Shown here one piece after another: positions 33,085 through 46,100 of a DNA stretch of 64,000 bases. Positions within the stretch are counted from its first letter, which is position 1. Every line of letters starts with the position of its first letter. Made by a program: the position numbers and the translations under genes. The stretch is taken from positions 16,141,501 through 16,205,500 of the forward strand of contig NC_016131.3 in NCBI RefSeq assembly GCF_000005505.3. Direction: 5' to 3'. Origin of the DNA: Brachypodium distachyon (taxonomy: Eukaryota > Streptophyta > Magnoliopsida > Poales > Poaceae). A model generated the notes under the pieces. It made no database searches. It saw nothing but the letters and a program-made list of their open reading frames with translations, and was not told the origin of the DNA.

Positions 33085-34599
33085 TCAATTCTTTGCATAA
33101 TAATTCCCACCATCTCGGCCACTGAACTTGGCAAGGAGCACGTCACGGACCACGGTGTCCAGGTTGGCCATGGCGGACCCACCTGGAAGCGTGGCCCGGA
33201 GGGCACTCTCCTTCCATTCCGCCGCGCGCCGCCTAATCCCCCGCCCCTCGTCGCCCTCCATGAGCTGCCGTATCATCCCCGCCAGCGCCTCCCTCCTCAC
33301 CTCGCCGCCGATCTCCATCCCGTTGCCCCACTCGGTGCACTTGTACCTGCAGTTGGTCTGCTGCTCGGCGAAGAAGGGCCAGCTGAGCATGGGCACGCCG
33401 CCGCAGATGCCGTCCAGCGTGGAGTTCCAGCCCGAGTGCGTCAGGAAGGCCCCCACGGCGCCGTGCGCCAGCACCTTCTCCTGCGCGCACCACGTCGTCA
33501 GCATGGCCCGGCCTCTGACGGCTTCCAGGAACTCCGGCGGCAGCACCGCCGCGTCGCCCTTGACGAGGTCCGGCCGGATGTTCCAGATGAACGGGTAGCC
33601 GCTGCCGGCCAGCCCCCACGCGAACTCCAGCAGCTGCTCGTTGGTCATGACCGTGATGCTGCCGTAGTTGGCGTACACGACGGTGCTGGGGGCATGGCCG
33701 TCGAGCCAGTCCAGGAGCCCGTCCTGCTCCTTCCAGAGGTTCGTGCCGAGGGCGTCGAGCGGGGTGCTTCCTTCAGGGACGGCATGGTGGGCGTGGAGGA
33801 GGAGCGGGCCGACGGTGTAGAGCGGCGCCGGGAGGACGAACTCGCGCATTTCGTCGAGCACCTTCCGCTCGAGCTCGTCGAAGGTGTTGACCATGACGGC
33901 GTCGGGGAGCGAGAGGCGTTCCCCTTCGTGCACGAAGAAGTTGAGCATTATGTCTTCCCGGTCCGTGGTGCGGAGGAAGGACGGGAAGTCCCTTAGCCTC
34001 ATGCCGTCGCACATTCCCCGGATCCCCGGGACGACGGCGTCCAGGAAAGCGTTGTCTGTCAGCTGGGATTCATCTTTGAACGGCACGAGCCCTTGCTCGA
34101 TGAGCTGCCGGTAATGGCGGTACCCGAGGAAGCCGCAGGCGCTGGCCGTCCAGAGTGCGGCGCACGGGACCCCGATCTCCCTGGCGGCGTCGTAGGCGAA
34201 GGACATCACGCCGTCGACGACGAGGCAGGTGACCGGCGGCACCCCGGAGGAGGGCGTGTCGTTGAGGGTGGCGAGGAGCGAGAGGAGGCGGGGGAGGCAG
34301 GTGGTCATGGTGGACTGGCAGAGCTGGGGGACGTCCTGGGTGGCGTCGGCGTCGGAGAAGGGGAGCCCGTCGGCGATGGCGGCGAAGCGGAACCCCGGGA
34401 CGACGCCGTCGAGCGCCGCCGGCCCGCGGGACCGGAGCAGGCGGCGGTGGTTGAACTCGGTGTTGACGAAGGTGACGTGGAAGCCACGCGCGTGGAGGAG
34501 CTTGGCCATCTTCATCATCGGCGTCACGTGGCCCTGCGCCGGGTAAGGGACCAGCACGGCGTGCGGCGCCGCCAACGTCTCGCCGGCCTCCGACCCCAT
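33085..34599 (-). CDS. UDP-glycosyltransferase, UGT85-like family 1 GT
   Basis: Single exon, 504 residues; GT-B enzyme transferring a sugar from UDP-sugar to a small acceptor in the cytosol. N-terminal acceptor domain: YPAQGHVTPMMKMAKLLH with catalytic His24, and its partner Asp129 in CLVVDG. The C-terminal donor site (PSPG box) runs from W370 (WCAQEKVLAHGAVGAFLTHS) to AEQQ (411-414). The core reads HSGWNSTLDG where HCGWNSTLE is commonest, so the usual Cys is Ser389 and the UDP-ribose-binding Glu is Asp396, a conservative change. QQTNCRYKCTEWGNGMEIGG is typical of UGT85. The start is MGSEAGE, the first ATG giving the usual N-terminus; the frame is open farther upstream without family resemblance. 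UGT85 genes often have one intron; this has none. The acceptor is unknown; UGT85 members include cyanogenic-glucoside, cytokinin and terpenoid enzymes. Confidence 0.94.
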   Translation of the reverse strand: MGSEAGETLAAPHAVLVPYPAQGHVTPMMKMAKLLHARGFHVTFVNTEFNHRRLLRSRGPAALDGVVPGFRFAAIADGLPFSDADATQDVPQLCQSTMTTCLPRLLSLLATLNDTPSSGVPPVTCLVVDGVMSFAYDAAREIGVPCAALWTASACGFLGYRHYRQLIEQGLVPFKDESQLTDNAFLDAVVPGIRGMCDGMRLRDFPSFLRTTDREDIMLNFFVHEGERLSLPDAVMVNTFDELERKVLDEMREFVLPAPLYTVGPLLLHAHHAVPEGSTPLDALGTNLWKEQDGLLDWLDGHAPSTVVYANYGSITVMTNEQLLEFAWGLAGSGYPFIWNIRPDLVKGDAAVLPPEFLEAVRGRAMLTTWCAQEKVLAHGAVGAFLTHSGWNSTLDGICGGVPMLSWPFFAEQQTNCRYKCTEWGNGMEIGGEVRREALAGMIRQLMEGDEGRGIRRRAAEWKESALRATLPGGSAMANLDTVVRDVLLAKFSGRDGGNYYAKN

Positions 34600-34703
34600 T
34601 AGATCAAAACTTCTTCGCCTACAATTGCTTGTGCTTGAAATGCCTTGTGGTAGATCGTGCGTCGTTTGCGAGTGCGTATCCTTCTCCGAGCTTAGCTGCC
34701 GTA

Positions 34704-34711
34704 TATTTATA
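34704..34711 (-). promoter_or_regulatory. Candidate TATA box of the UGT gene
   Basis: TATAAATA on the minus strand, about 105 bases before the chosen ATG, in the context GCATATAAATATACGG. Confidence 0.55.
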
Positions 34712-34796
34712 TGCAACGAACTGCAAAGTTCGCTGGAAGTTGGGAGACGATGCTTTCTATACCTGGGGTTTTGGATACATATGGCAAAGATTCTAT

Positions 34797-37158
34797 CTCA
34801 TTTTTGAGACGATGCGTTCTACTGGGATTTTGTCGTGTAATTAGAGTCGTGTACGTGGACAGCTCGGCGGCCGGCCGGCGACGACCGATTGCCAGATGGA
34901 AAAATATCAGCAATGATAGCCTACACACACAAGCGACATATCAGCAAGAGCCAAGTGCATTTTGTCCCGTAACTATGCGTGGCAGTGTAGTTTTCATCTC
35001 TTAACTTATCTACAGTGTACTAGCAGAATACCCGTGCTCTGCTACGGACTAAAGAACACATGTTTAAGGTGAATTTTGTACTACTGTCTATTATCTTATA
35101 ACCATATAATCGACATTTGCTTTCGTCTCAATGGTTTGTGTTCCGCTGTGTCAAACCAACAAGTTAATGAAAACATCGTTCGAGAAATAGTGATGCAAAC
35201 AAATCCAAAAGTCTGAAGGTGACGAACCACGGCGACCAACTGAGTCTTTGTTAGGACTTAGGAGTAAAGATATTTCACCTGAAACTTGCAACACAAAAGT
35301 GAAGATGCGGGCCTGGCTCTTGTGTCTCTCCGCGGTGACCGACTCGGGGGGTGATTCCCACACTAATACAATTCCCAACATATCGAAAGCAAGCTTATTT
35401 CTCATCACGACATATTAAGGATTGGAAGAACATATCAAAAGCAAGTGGAAGTTTAATTTGGTGGTGATTGTCCTTATAGTGATTGGCTTGAAGACTCTTT
35501 TAGCTTCTTGTATCTGATTGCATTGTACCTCATTCTATTGTTGTTATTTGTCTAGAAAACTTGCAATACTGAATAACTTTTGTTCCTCACAACCGTATCA
35601 TCCCCGGGCAAACCCGGATTAATTTGACATGACACGGCGATGACGTGGTTTGGTATTCGAGTTTGTGACGCCTCCGATCAATTCAGCCACAGTTGTTTCT
35701 TTTCTCCGAGCAAGGGAACGAGAGAGGGGAAGACTTCAGTTCATGTGAGAAAAGCCTACCAAACTGGATATGTCAACGCAAAACCGAGTTTGCCATAAAT
35801 ACCACTGCCAGAGACCAAAATAGTACTACTGCACAAAGTCTACACCACGTACGGCAATAGTTTGAGACTTTGAGGAAAGATTATGTCAGTCTAATCTTTA
35901 TGATTAAAGGGTGACGCGTAAAGGACAAAGTCTACAGCACGTATGGCAACATTTGAGGAAATATTATGCTAATCTCTATGATTAAACCAGTAAGCATACT
36001 ATCTTTGGGGTGCCGTCCCATGTGCATTTTCTTTACGTAGAATAGCTCGGCTGGCGTCCGGAAGTCAGCTACCTTTGCAAGCGCGCTTCATATTCGCCAA
36101 GTCAAATCATATGTACCGTCAAATGAAAGATTCCCCAAAATACAATCACCACTTGTTTCACAGCCTTTCGGAAACATGAAAAGTCATGCAAGATGCAACT
36201 CCTTCTATTCTTTTCTGCAGAACTTAGTTCTTTACAGCCATATCCTCGACAAACACGGTCCCCATTTAGTCGTTAGTTCTGCCCGGCCTTTTTTGTCAGT
36301 TTGTGATGGCCATCAACAGGGACTCTCATTATAATCGAGATTCCATTTAGGACGACGCTTTAATTTTTCGACGTCCGCTCCTGTCCGACAAACAATGAAG
36401 GCATAAGCTGTTGGGTACTACAAAGATTCGCGGCGGCGAGTTCCATGGTTTCCACTTGCATCCATCCAATTGCATGTGGAGTATACCAATAGTAGTTTTT
36501 ATTGGCACGTCACAATAATAGGCGGCCGATTGTCTCTCAATCGGCCGGAGTACGACCAATTGCGCATATTTTGCTACACCTTTTCAAAGCCTGGTTCATC
36601 TTTATGACAATGCCAAACCAAGAAATGACCAAAATCGACAACTGAGACTTGTCCTGACATTTTGTGAAATAATCAGATGCTTCTACCATTATGTTATCAC
36701 TTTCACATGATTTATATGACGCTGTGTGAAAAATGGTGGGATCGAGCAGACAGCAGGGCAAGGCCTCAACGTGTAGGCCAGCCTGCCGGCTGCCAATTCT
36801 CTTCCTAAGGTCCATTTTATGTTCTACTCCCTCCGTTTCATAATTCTTGTCGAAATATTACATGTATCTAGATGTTTTTTAGAATATATATACATCCATT
36901 TTTTAACAAATTTGAGACGAATTACGGAACGGGGAGAGTAGTTATTACAAGCCCTAAGAAGATGGTACTCCCATATTACAGACTAACCAAAATACAACAA
37001 GGCAGCGCGACCCAATCCTCGCCGGTGCTAACATACACGCTAACCCAATTAAGCATTTGTTTACAACAGCGATACACGGCAGGGCCACTCCAGAGAAGAA
37101 AGAGGAAACAATGTGCCTGCTTTGATCACACGCAGGCAGCGACACATTGATCCCTTCA
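34797..37158. repeat. Segmental duplication arm B
   Basis: 34797-34873 matches 23952-24023. After about 1 kb of unrelated sequence, 35867-36822 is collinear with arm A but without its two LINEs. 36974-37025 matches 31905-31957. The arm continues into the helicase 3' end. 34880-35860 has no recognised gene; the words CAAAACCGAGTTTGCC at 35779-35794 are the reverse complement of arm A near 24024-24039, suggesting a small inversion. Confidence 0.8.
36827..36938. mobile_element. Stowaway-type MITE, copy 3
   Basis: 112 bp between TA pairs. Left end CTCCCTCCGTTTCATAATTC, right end the complement of GACGAATTACGGAACGGGG. Same family as 4142 and 6045. Confidence 0.88.
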
Positions 37159-40100
37159 TCAAAATCTGGGGTTCTTCGCGCTGGGCTGGGTTTCTGTGGA
37201 AGTGCTGCATCGCTTGAGGTATGAGTCAAGGGTCTTCTGCTTCGAGGGGCTTGGTCTGGTCTCGCTCTGGGAACAGTCCAGTGTTTTCTCCTGCCCATCC
37301 AGCATCTGGTAACAACAAAAGCAGGTTGCCTTGTCAGACTCGTCCGTGGGTATCAATTGCTGACACGCAGAAACTTAAATGGAGGATATATATAGCACAA
37401 TACATCCAAGCTTTGTAATGCTTGAGACTGGGCATTGGAAAACATGTGTAAATAACGTGATGAGATTACAATTGCTACTAAAAATGAATCAGCGAAAAAA
37501 AGGAAGTGCTAGTAGTTTCTTAGAACCTCTGGCTACTCTGATCTTACGATATGTTTCAAATTAACATGGGAACAAGTTTGAATATTCGGTCTGATGAAAA
37601 CTGTTGAACAGTTTCATATTACTTTTAACTGCCATCGCCAGAGAAACCAATGGGATCAGCTATTATTCTCCACGGATGAAAAAATGCTGGTTGTCTAGTA
37701 GGAAAAAGAAGTATGCCATGCCAGTACATGGAGAAAAAGAAAAATAGCAAACCTGCCCCAAATTCTCAAGTTTGCCTTGAACAACATCCCTGGAAAGTAC
37801 AAGGCGAAAAAGACACTTTAGTGCATGAGCTAAAGTACAAAATTTGTGTAGGGATGGAAAAAATCAAGGACATACCATATAATATCATCTACCGTTTCAT
37901 TTGCTAGAAGGTAATATATGTTCACCGAAGAAACCTGGAAATTTATGAAGAAAATAAGAACGAAATAAAATAACCCTCAAAGTATCAACTGTAATGAATC
38001 CAGACAATAGGTTAGAAGAAGGAATGCGATATTCACCTGACCAATCCGGTGAGCACGATCTTCTGCTTGAATAATGTCACCGGGAGTCCATGACAACTCA
38101 GCAAATATTACTGTGCTTGCCGCTGTCAAAGTTAACCCAACACCTCCAGCTTTGATGGATAGCTACAATGTTAGGCTCTCATGAGGTAGTACCCAATAAA
38201 TGAAGAAACTTTCTCTTCAAGAAATCTGATTATATAGTGCCGCACAGTTGGAATAGTGCATAGTGCCATCTATTCTCGATTGTGATTGTTACCTAAATCT
38301 GCTATGAAACATGGGGAAATATCCAGTGAAAACTCTCTTAAGGTGCAAACTTGCAAACTTTCGTCCTAGGCCATCCGATCTAAAACGTCCCGTCCAGATG
38401 AGAGGTGGGAATGAAACCCATCACTTAAACACGATTTTTCAGAAAAAACCCTGCCAAGCCCAGCTTTAGCGCGATACAGGGAGAGAAAACGATTCACAAG
38501 TCCCTGTTCCTGACTTCCTGTTCCCCGTCGATGTGGCGAGTGGCGACCTGGATATCATTGACGCCGGCGACCCTGCCCTCTCCTTGCGACGGCAACCATC
38601 GACCCAGCTCTCTCCTCGCTACGGAAGCCGGAGACCCAGCCCTCTACTCTTGACGGCGGGCGGCGCCCAACCCAAAACCCCTCTCCTCGGCCGCCTCACA
38701 CCGCTCCTTATGAGGGCAAATCCGAGGCCACGGCCTTGCGTTGGTATAGCAGCCTCGCGGGCGGCGGCGCTGCACCACGCAGTACCCAAGGAGGCGCTGG
38801 AACCCTGCTGCAGCCACCCTACGACCGGTGGCAGCCACCGCGACCTGGCGCCGCCCTGACCCCACGGCCGGGCGCAACGGCGATCTCCTCGACGCTGCTT
38901 GCCTGGCGGCTGCCGCGCTGCCCCCAGCAACGGCTACCGGATGGCGAAGGTCACCTTGTCGCCTGCCGTGGGCTGTATGGCCTGAATTTCTGCTGCTGGT
39001 TGGTTTCTGAAGCTGTGAGCTGCTGTGTTGCTGAAGCCATCCAAATTGTTCGGGGAAGGATGTATTTCTGCATCATGAGTTGCTCCCTCGTTGCAATCAT
39101 GGGTTTGTAAAACCAAATCACAACTATGCACGGCAGGGGACAAAGAATCAGGGGCAAGGTTGCTTATGACGGTCAGACAATGGTGTGTGCTCAGAAGGGC
39201 GGGTCACGGCCGGCAGAGAATAGGCTGGGGCATCACGGATTCATGGCCATCGGCAGAGCACGTGGCAGCGGAGCACCTGGAATAACAGTCCACGGAGGAG
39301 TGCTGGATGGGCAATTAGATGTTTAGGAACAGCCCTGCAGTCGGGAGGAAGGCCAACACCAGCGACCGGAACAAGACATCGAGGCTCCATCAGCGGGCAG
39401 CAAAGAAACCATTAGACGGCGAAGAAACGAAGCGTTTTTTCTTTTTACATAAAATGAAGCGTTAGGAAGCGGGGGGTTTCTGAAAACTTGCGTCTAAGTG
39501 ACGGGTTTCATTCCCACCTCTCATCTGGACGGTATGTTTTAGATCGGATGGCTTAGGACGAAAGTTTGCAAGTTTGCACCTAAAGAGAGTTTTCACTGGA
39601 TATTTCCCCATGAAATATTTCTAATTCTCCATTTTGTTCTTTATGGAGAAAAACATTTCTAATTCTCCATTCCAAGTTCAATCAGGGTACAAAGGTATTC
39701 TTCCCCCCAAAAAACCATACCTCAGTGACACTTTCAGTCAAGCATTGTACCAACCTTGCATTCCTTTTGTGGGCAAGTGCACAAATTTCAAAACACCAAT
39801 TACTAATGGGTTCGAAACATATAGGTACCATGTGCATCCATGTTAGTATTATCGATCAGCTTATATGCAATTTATTGTTTTCTATATAAAACGTACTCCC
39901 AGAAATTTTGGCTGTAAGAAAATCTCCACTACATAGGATTTGGATCAAATGTTAACAACCATATAAAGTGCAAAAACTGTACTCCCTGCATCCCATAATA
40001 TGAGGCACACACGTATTCCTAGATCATCAATTTGATTAATTAAATATATATTTTCTTAACAAAAAAAACATCATTAGATTCCTTATCGAAAGAATTTTCT

Positions 40101-43100
40101 AATGATATAAATTTTTAATTATTTAATTTATATTTAGTTAGCTAAATTGATGATCTAGGAATGCGTGTGTGCCTCATATTATGGGATGGAAGGAGTAGGA
40201 GTTAACACATACCACTGCTGCCTTGATGTCATCCTTGTTCTGGAAATCCGTGACTAGAGTTTGCCTTACAGCTACAGGTGTTTGCCCATCAATTCTTATA
40301 CAATTGACTTTCTTTTTCTGAAACATGGTAATAAATAGTAGCTCCAGGTGTGTTACAAACTAGTCAAATAGAAATACGCTCTTGGACTCTTACCAAGAGA
40401 TGTTGGTGAATAGCGTCAATCATGGGTTGATGATGTGCAAATATTAAGAATTTGCAATCAGCCTGAAAAATAAATCAGCAGTCAACTCTGAACAATTATT
40501 GTTTGCAACGATGGATATATTTGTAAGATGCCTGCCATAATTTAAATGTGAATAATAGACCAACAAAGCATTATCACAATGTAGGATGTAGACTACATAG
40601 GACATTTCAACGCCAGTTAATAGAATGACCATTCTGGTGGGTGAGGTTTTATATCCTAGCCCACTAATTCAATTCAGCGAAACAGGTAGCCTTCAAAAAC
40701 CAACCAAAAAGGTAAGTTATGGATGTTATTCATGTAGTATCATGTAAGCGGTCCCAATTGAAGAACATGAAACATAACCAGAGTTATGGATCACGCAAGG
40801 ATGATGTTGATGGTTCAGTGTAAATTGGTCGAAATCAGTGGGTATCAACATCAGCTAGCCAAGTTATGATCCTCTATAGACAGTCCAGAAACTGGCAGCA
40901 GCTAGCCAGTTCTGACAGTTCTCTCATCTCTGATCCCATGAGAGTAGAGTAAGAGGATAGTTTATAAATATCTCATGCAATTACCTCAATTACAGTGCCG
41001 AGGTAATCTAGCACTGCTGGAATTTTGGCATCAGCTGAATCAGTGTATATCTGCGATTAAGCACTAAAATGTGAGTACTGATATCAATAATAAACTCACC
41101 CATATAAAAGATGATAAAATCTACTCCTGCATGTTTACTACAAGTCAACAACTAATCAAAAACCGTATCTTATTGTTGAATTGCACCCTATATTTGGATG
41201 AACGAAGACAGAACTCAAGCCTAATTGATAACATTGCAATTCCATGATATTATATCAAACTCCAGATTTGCATAACCAACTGCAGAAAGAAAACAAATCT
41301 AGTATTCTCAACAATCAGAACTAAAATTCAAATCATACAATTCAGTTGAGCAGAACCTATTGTGGAGTTAAATTGGCACTAGTGATAAAACTATTTAATG
41401 GCCATCAATTTCTTAGTAAGGTGCTAGAATTTGGGCTACTAAGATAAAAATGCAACTAATTTGACATTCCTCAGGCCAAGACAAAACCTCGACCTAAAAA
41501 TATAACTTGCCATTCTTACCAATCTCCATTACACATGTGTAAACAAAATAAGTGGATTTCGTTTTTGTAGATTTTAAGCAGCTTCAAAATTGAAAGTAGA
41601 ATATTTGTACTAAAGGAAGATAAAATGGGCATCAACTGTAGAAGCACGCGGGCGCACAGCATGCACATTCAGATTACCTTGTTAATAATATTTTTCTGAT
41701 TAAATTTGAGAGAGTCAAACATCTCCTTAGAGTCACAAGACTGCATTTTTATCTTCACAGTCTCCAACTACAAAAAGAGAAACCACGTCACAATCTCTGG
41801 CACAACAATACAACCTTCAATGTAGCACTGCAGTTAAGAGTACACATAAAACAAAGGACTAAATAAAATAAAATTGTGTTCCCTTTTTGCTTTATTCAGA
41901 AAAATAGCTTCGCATTTGAAACATATGTATATGCCTATATGGTATGATATGCAAAGAAGAGTACATCCATACTCTTTTTGCTGGCTCAACTTGTGAAGAA
42001 ACATACAGCTCTAAGTTGGGGAACTTGTGGTATATATGAATAAAATGGCTCACTGGATGATCAGAGAATTAGGGAGTACAAGCCATCTCAGAACATTGCA
42101 TTAAAGTTCTCCAATGAATAATATGCAACAATCAAACATTGTGGTTATATCAAATACGGATACATTAAGCTTTCCAATGAATCATATGCTGCAAGGTATC
42201 ATTTGCAGGCAAAACTCACAAACAAGACAAAAGTAGTGTACCTCACGAAAAAGAGCACGGATGTGTTTCATCTCTTTCTCACTCAAATCCAGAAAAACCT
42301 GAACAGGTTCACAAGTTATGTACATTAGGTGTACATTTTTAAGAATCACAGCAGTAATAGGAAGTTAAAAGATCACTGGGAGAGAAGCTAATTCTCAAAA
42401 GGTTATATTACTGAGTTAAGTTTTCTCGGATTCTGTACAAGATAAATAAGGAAATAAAGCCTTTATTGCGAGCATCTAGATGAAACAACCAAACCGATAC
42501 AAGAAGGCCCAGAATTTTTTTTTGACTGAAAACTGTAGGAGAGGCTCCGACAGTGTGTGTGTATAAAAGTAAGGAACACAATTACAAGCAAGGTTACAGG
42601 GGGGGGGGGGGGGGGGGGGACATCAAAAGGGGAGGGAAGAAAACAAACCCTATCAAGGCACAGAGGCCAGAGAGACAAGTCAAGTGAGGAGGGCGTCTCT
42701 AGCCTCCACTCTAAATCTACAACATTGAAGTTTCAAGAAAGTCTTAAACTTGACAAACCAAGAAGTGACAAGCGGGACCGAATTGTTGAAGATCCTATCA
42801 TTCCTACTCTTCCAAAAGGCCCAGAAAATTGGGCAATGAAGCACTTGGCCAAGAGGTCAGGCTAGTGATCAAACGATCTGAGGGCTCTCCAGATTATTTA
42901 TCGACAAGGACAACTTCTCGGAGGTCACAAAAATAAAATATTTTTCCATTTACAGAAAAGTTAATTGATATATGTCACGTTCTACTAAGTGAACACCCAA
43001 AGAAGGTTACCTGTTGTCTACGCTTAACAGGCAACTCCGAAAGAACATCTTTCTTCAACCTGCGGATCATGACGGTGGCTTTCATCAAATTATGTAGCTC

Positions 43101-46100
43101 CTCGTGATTGCTAGCACCTTGATACATCCCAAAAAATCCCTGAGGAAGAATCATTACTGTAAATCAATCATATTGGTGACAGAAAGGGAATAAATCCATT
43201 TGATGAAGCTAGTACTTACACCTTTGCAATATCTATTGCCATATTCATTTACGTTCTTGTACACATTAGGATACAACGCCTGGAGCTGCATGTGTAGGAA
43301 CGTTAATTGTTTGTCTACATGGAGAACTTTTTGGTATTTAGTATGTGCAAACCAAATCTGAGCACAGCAAGTACCTGAGTAAACAACTCGATAGGACGAG
43401 ACAAAGCAGGAGTCCCACTTAGCAAAACCACATATTGAGCTTTCTGTTATTAAAGTCATGATAATTTAATTTTGTTAGTACTGCCATGACAATTAGATTG
43501 CAATCTTACTGGACACTGCAATTAGGCAAGATATTGTTACTCTACTAAGTTTCATCAATGGAATGAAGTTCAAGAAAACACAATGCATCCCAAGGAACTG
43601 GTGAGATTAACTGAAAAACGTTCTTTGAGACAGAGGATGTAGAGCTTTATGAACATTTGGACATATTGTTGGGCAGAAGGGGAAACATGAAATAACTACT
43701 CCCTCCGATCCATAGTAAGTGTCTCAAATTTAGTACAAATTTAGTTGGACTTATTATGGATCGGAGGGAGTACATAAGAACACCAAAGGACCAAAGTAGC
43801 CAAACTATGGATAAAGTGATGCACGATACCAAAAAAAACCATAATGGCATGTACACAAGAAATTTATGCTCCAAGAATGGGAAGTTGCTCTCCTAGTAAG
43901 AAACATCAAACCTGCAGAACAGGAAGTGAAGCAATTGTTCTCTTTGCTTGGGCATTCTTCAAAAAGTGTGATTCGTCAGCTATAACTATCTGAAAGAAAA
44001 CCATTTGAAGGTGAGTAAAAGTGGAGTATGTGCACAACATTCTTAATTCAACTCATTGTAAATAGAAGACTACAGGGATCACTAGTTCTAGCTGTTACAC
44101 TTGTAAGTGGAGTATGTTTTGATAAGATTCACACTTGAGGATCAAACAAGCTATGTTTCGAATGAGGTATTCAAGAATTCCAGATTACACTAGTTGAATG
44201 CTCAAAGCCGGTCCTAGTCAGCCTCAGCAGCACTAGTCACGCCAGCGACTTGGGCGCCTGGGCAGCAGACTTAGGGTTTCGGCAGGTGCAGCAAAGTAGA
44301 GCCGACCAGTACAGGTGGCTCGAGGTGCCAGACACTTTCCTCGCCCGTACTGAGCAGCAGAGTTGCTCTGAACATCCAACAGATGGTGGGAAGAGGAAGC
44401 GATGGCGCTTGTACCTACACCCACAACACGACAGGAAAATGGGCCAGATGGGCTGAGCCGTCCAGGAAAGAAGAGGAGGGGGGAGAGATAAATGCGTAAC
44501 CTAACACTGAAGTTCTAAGCCCACCAACACCTCCACAACTCCACCAGCTTGAGGCGGAATGGTGATCTGTCAAGGTCAAAGGCTCCCAGTCCCACAATCC
44601 CACTCCATCGCAACAGCCAACCTCCATCGCCGCCAGCTTTGCTCCCATCCTCTATCTTTTCTCCCCACCTATTGTCCCAGCCGCTGCTGTGCTTGCTGAC
44701 TAGGTCGGCTGAGCCTAGTCGTCCAAGTCGCAAAGGTGCCAGTCAACCGACCAGCTAGCACCTAGGGACTTTGTGGGTGTTCAACAAGAAAAGCATAGTA
44801 TTGTATTATGTGTTCAAGAGCTAAATAGTACAGGACAGCCGCTGTATGAGAAACACATACTGTTAAATTTAATTTCCCACAACCTATGACCATACACAAA
44901 AGAGAAGAGCAAATGAATTTATACCTTAAAGTCCAAGTCCAGAAGTGTGCTTTGTATCTTGGGAATTACATCATAAGATATCACATTGAACACACCATCC
45001 AAGTCAAAATCTCCTTTGGTGTTTGAGTACACCAATCTGAATCCTGCCTTGTTTGATCCTCCAGTCTGTGGTAATACCACCTGAAAAAATTATCATTTCT
45101 ATTCATCAGTCGCAGTATTATTCATGGATAAAATAAAATTCATCTGTTTATAATCTGCTTATATTTTTAGGACTTGTCAATCTGTTGGAGCATGAGTTGC
45201 TACTTGCATCATGTTTTTGTGGGACCAATCATAATAAACTAGAAATACTTTTGAGGTCTTAGTAACGAGGTGAAGAAACTGCTTGTTGGGGAGGTTTCTT
45301 GTTGGAGATGCTCTGAGAATCACAAGGGTGTATGAACATGATTATGCTAGAATATAATAAGACAAAAACTAACTGACGTAGCAAAAAAAAGTACTGCCTC
45401 CGATCCATAGTAAGTGTCAGGGATTTAGTACAAATTTGCACTAACTTTGTACTAAATCTCTGGCACTTATTATGGATCGGAGGGAGTAATTGCATGCTTA
45501 TGTAACTGACCGCATAAATCATACAAAAGGGAGGCTAACATACAAGGGAAGAAACGCTCAAAGCAGAACCACACATTGTTTTTTTTCTCAGGAACATAAA
45601 ATCATGTTCAGTAGAAACTAAGATGCAGATTTGCTGGTGAAAAAAGAATGACAGAAATACAGCTCACGGTAAACTATATCTGGAACAGGAAATTTAGAAC
45701 AACTGCAAACCAATGAAATTCATGTAGATATGATATTTTCATCAGTAATAACACTAAATCATCATGATTGACCCAAAGTACAACAGCATTGGTACTCATT
45801 TTTACAATAAGAAAACAAAGAGGATGTACCAAGATATCTTCCGTAGGGATGTTAAGCCACTGCTGAATCATCTGTTATAATCGCAAAATACAACTTCAAA
45901 TCTCCCTTATGCACAAAGTAACAGTTATTGAAATGAAACATAGAAGTTCTAGAAAGTACGAGATGCTCACGGTAGCCCAATGTAATCGCAAGGAAGATGG
46001 AGAGATTACAAGAACTGGCCAGGCATCATGAAGGCAAGAAGCAACAGCAATTGCCTGCATAGAGAAAATCAAGTGGCAGATGTAATGCCTGGGAGCATGA

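Noticed and set aside
33128..34602. Plus-strand frames of up to 186 codons opposite the UGT gene
   Set aside because: Antisense shadows of a GC-rich coding exon.
42504..42826. 11-bp AAGGCCCAGAA as a target-site duplication limiting the intronic LINE to 301 bp
   Set aside because: Coding-like LINE sequence continues through and past the right-hand copy, so the match may be chance or microhomology.
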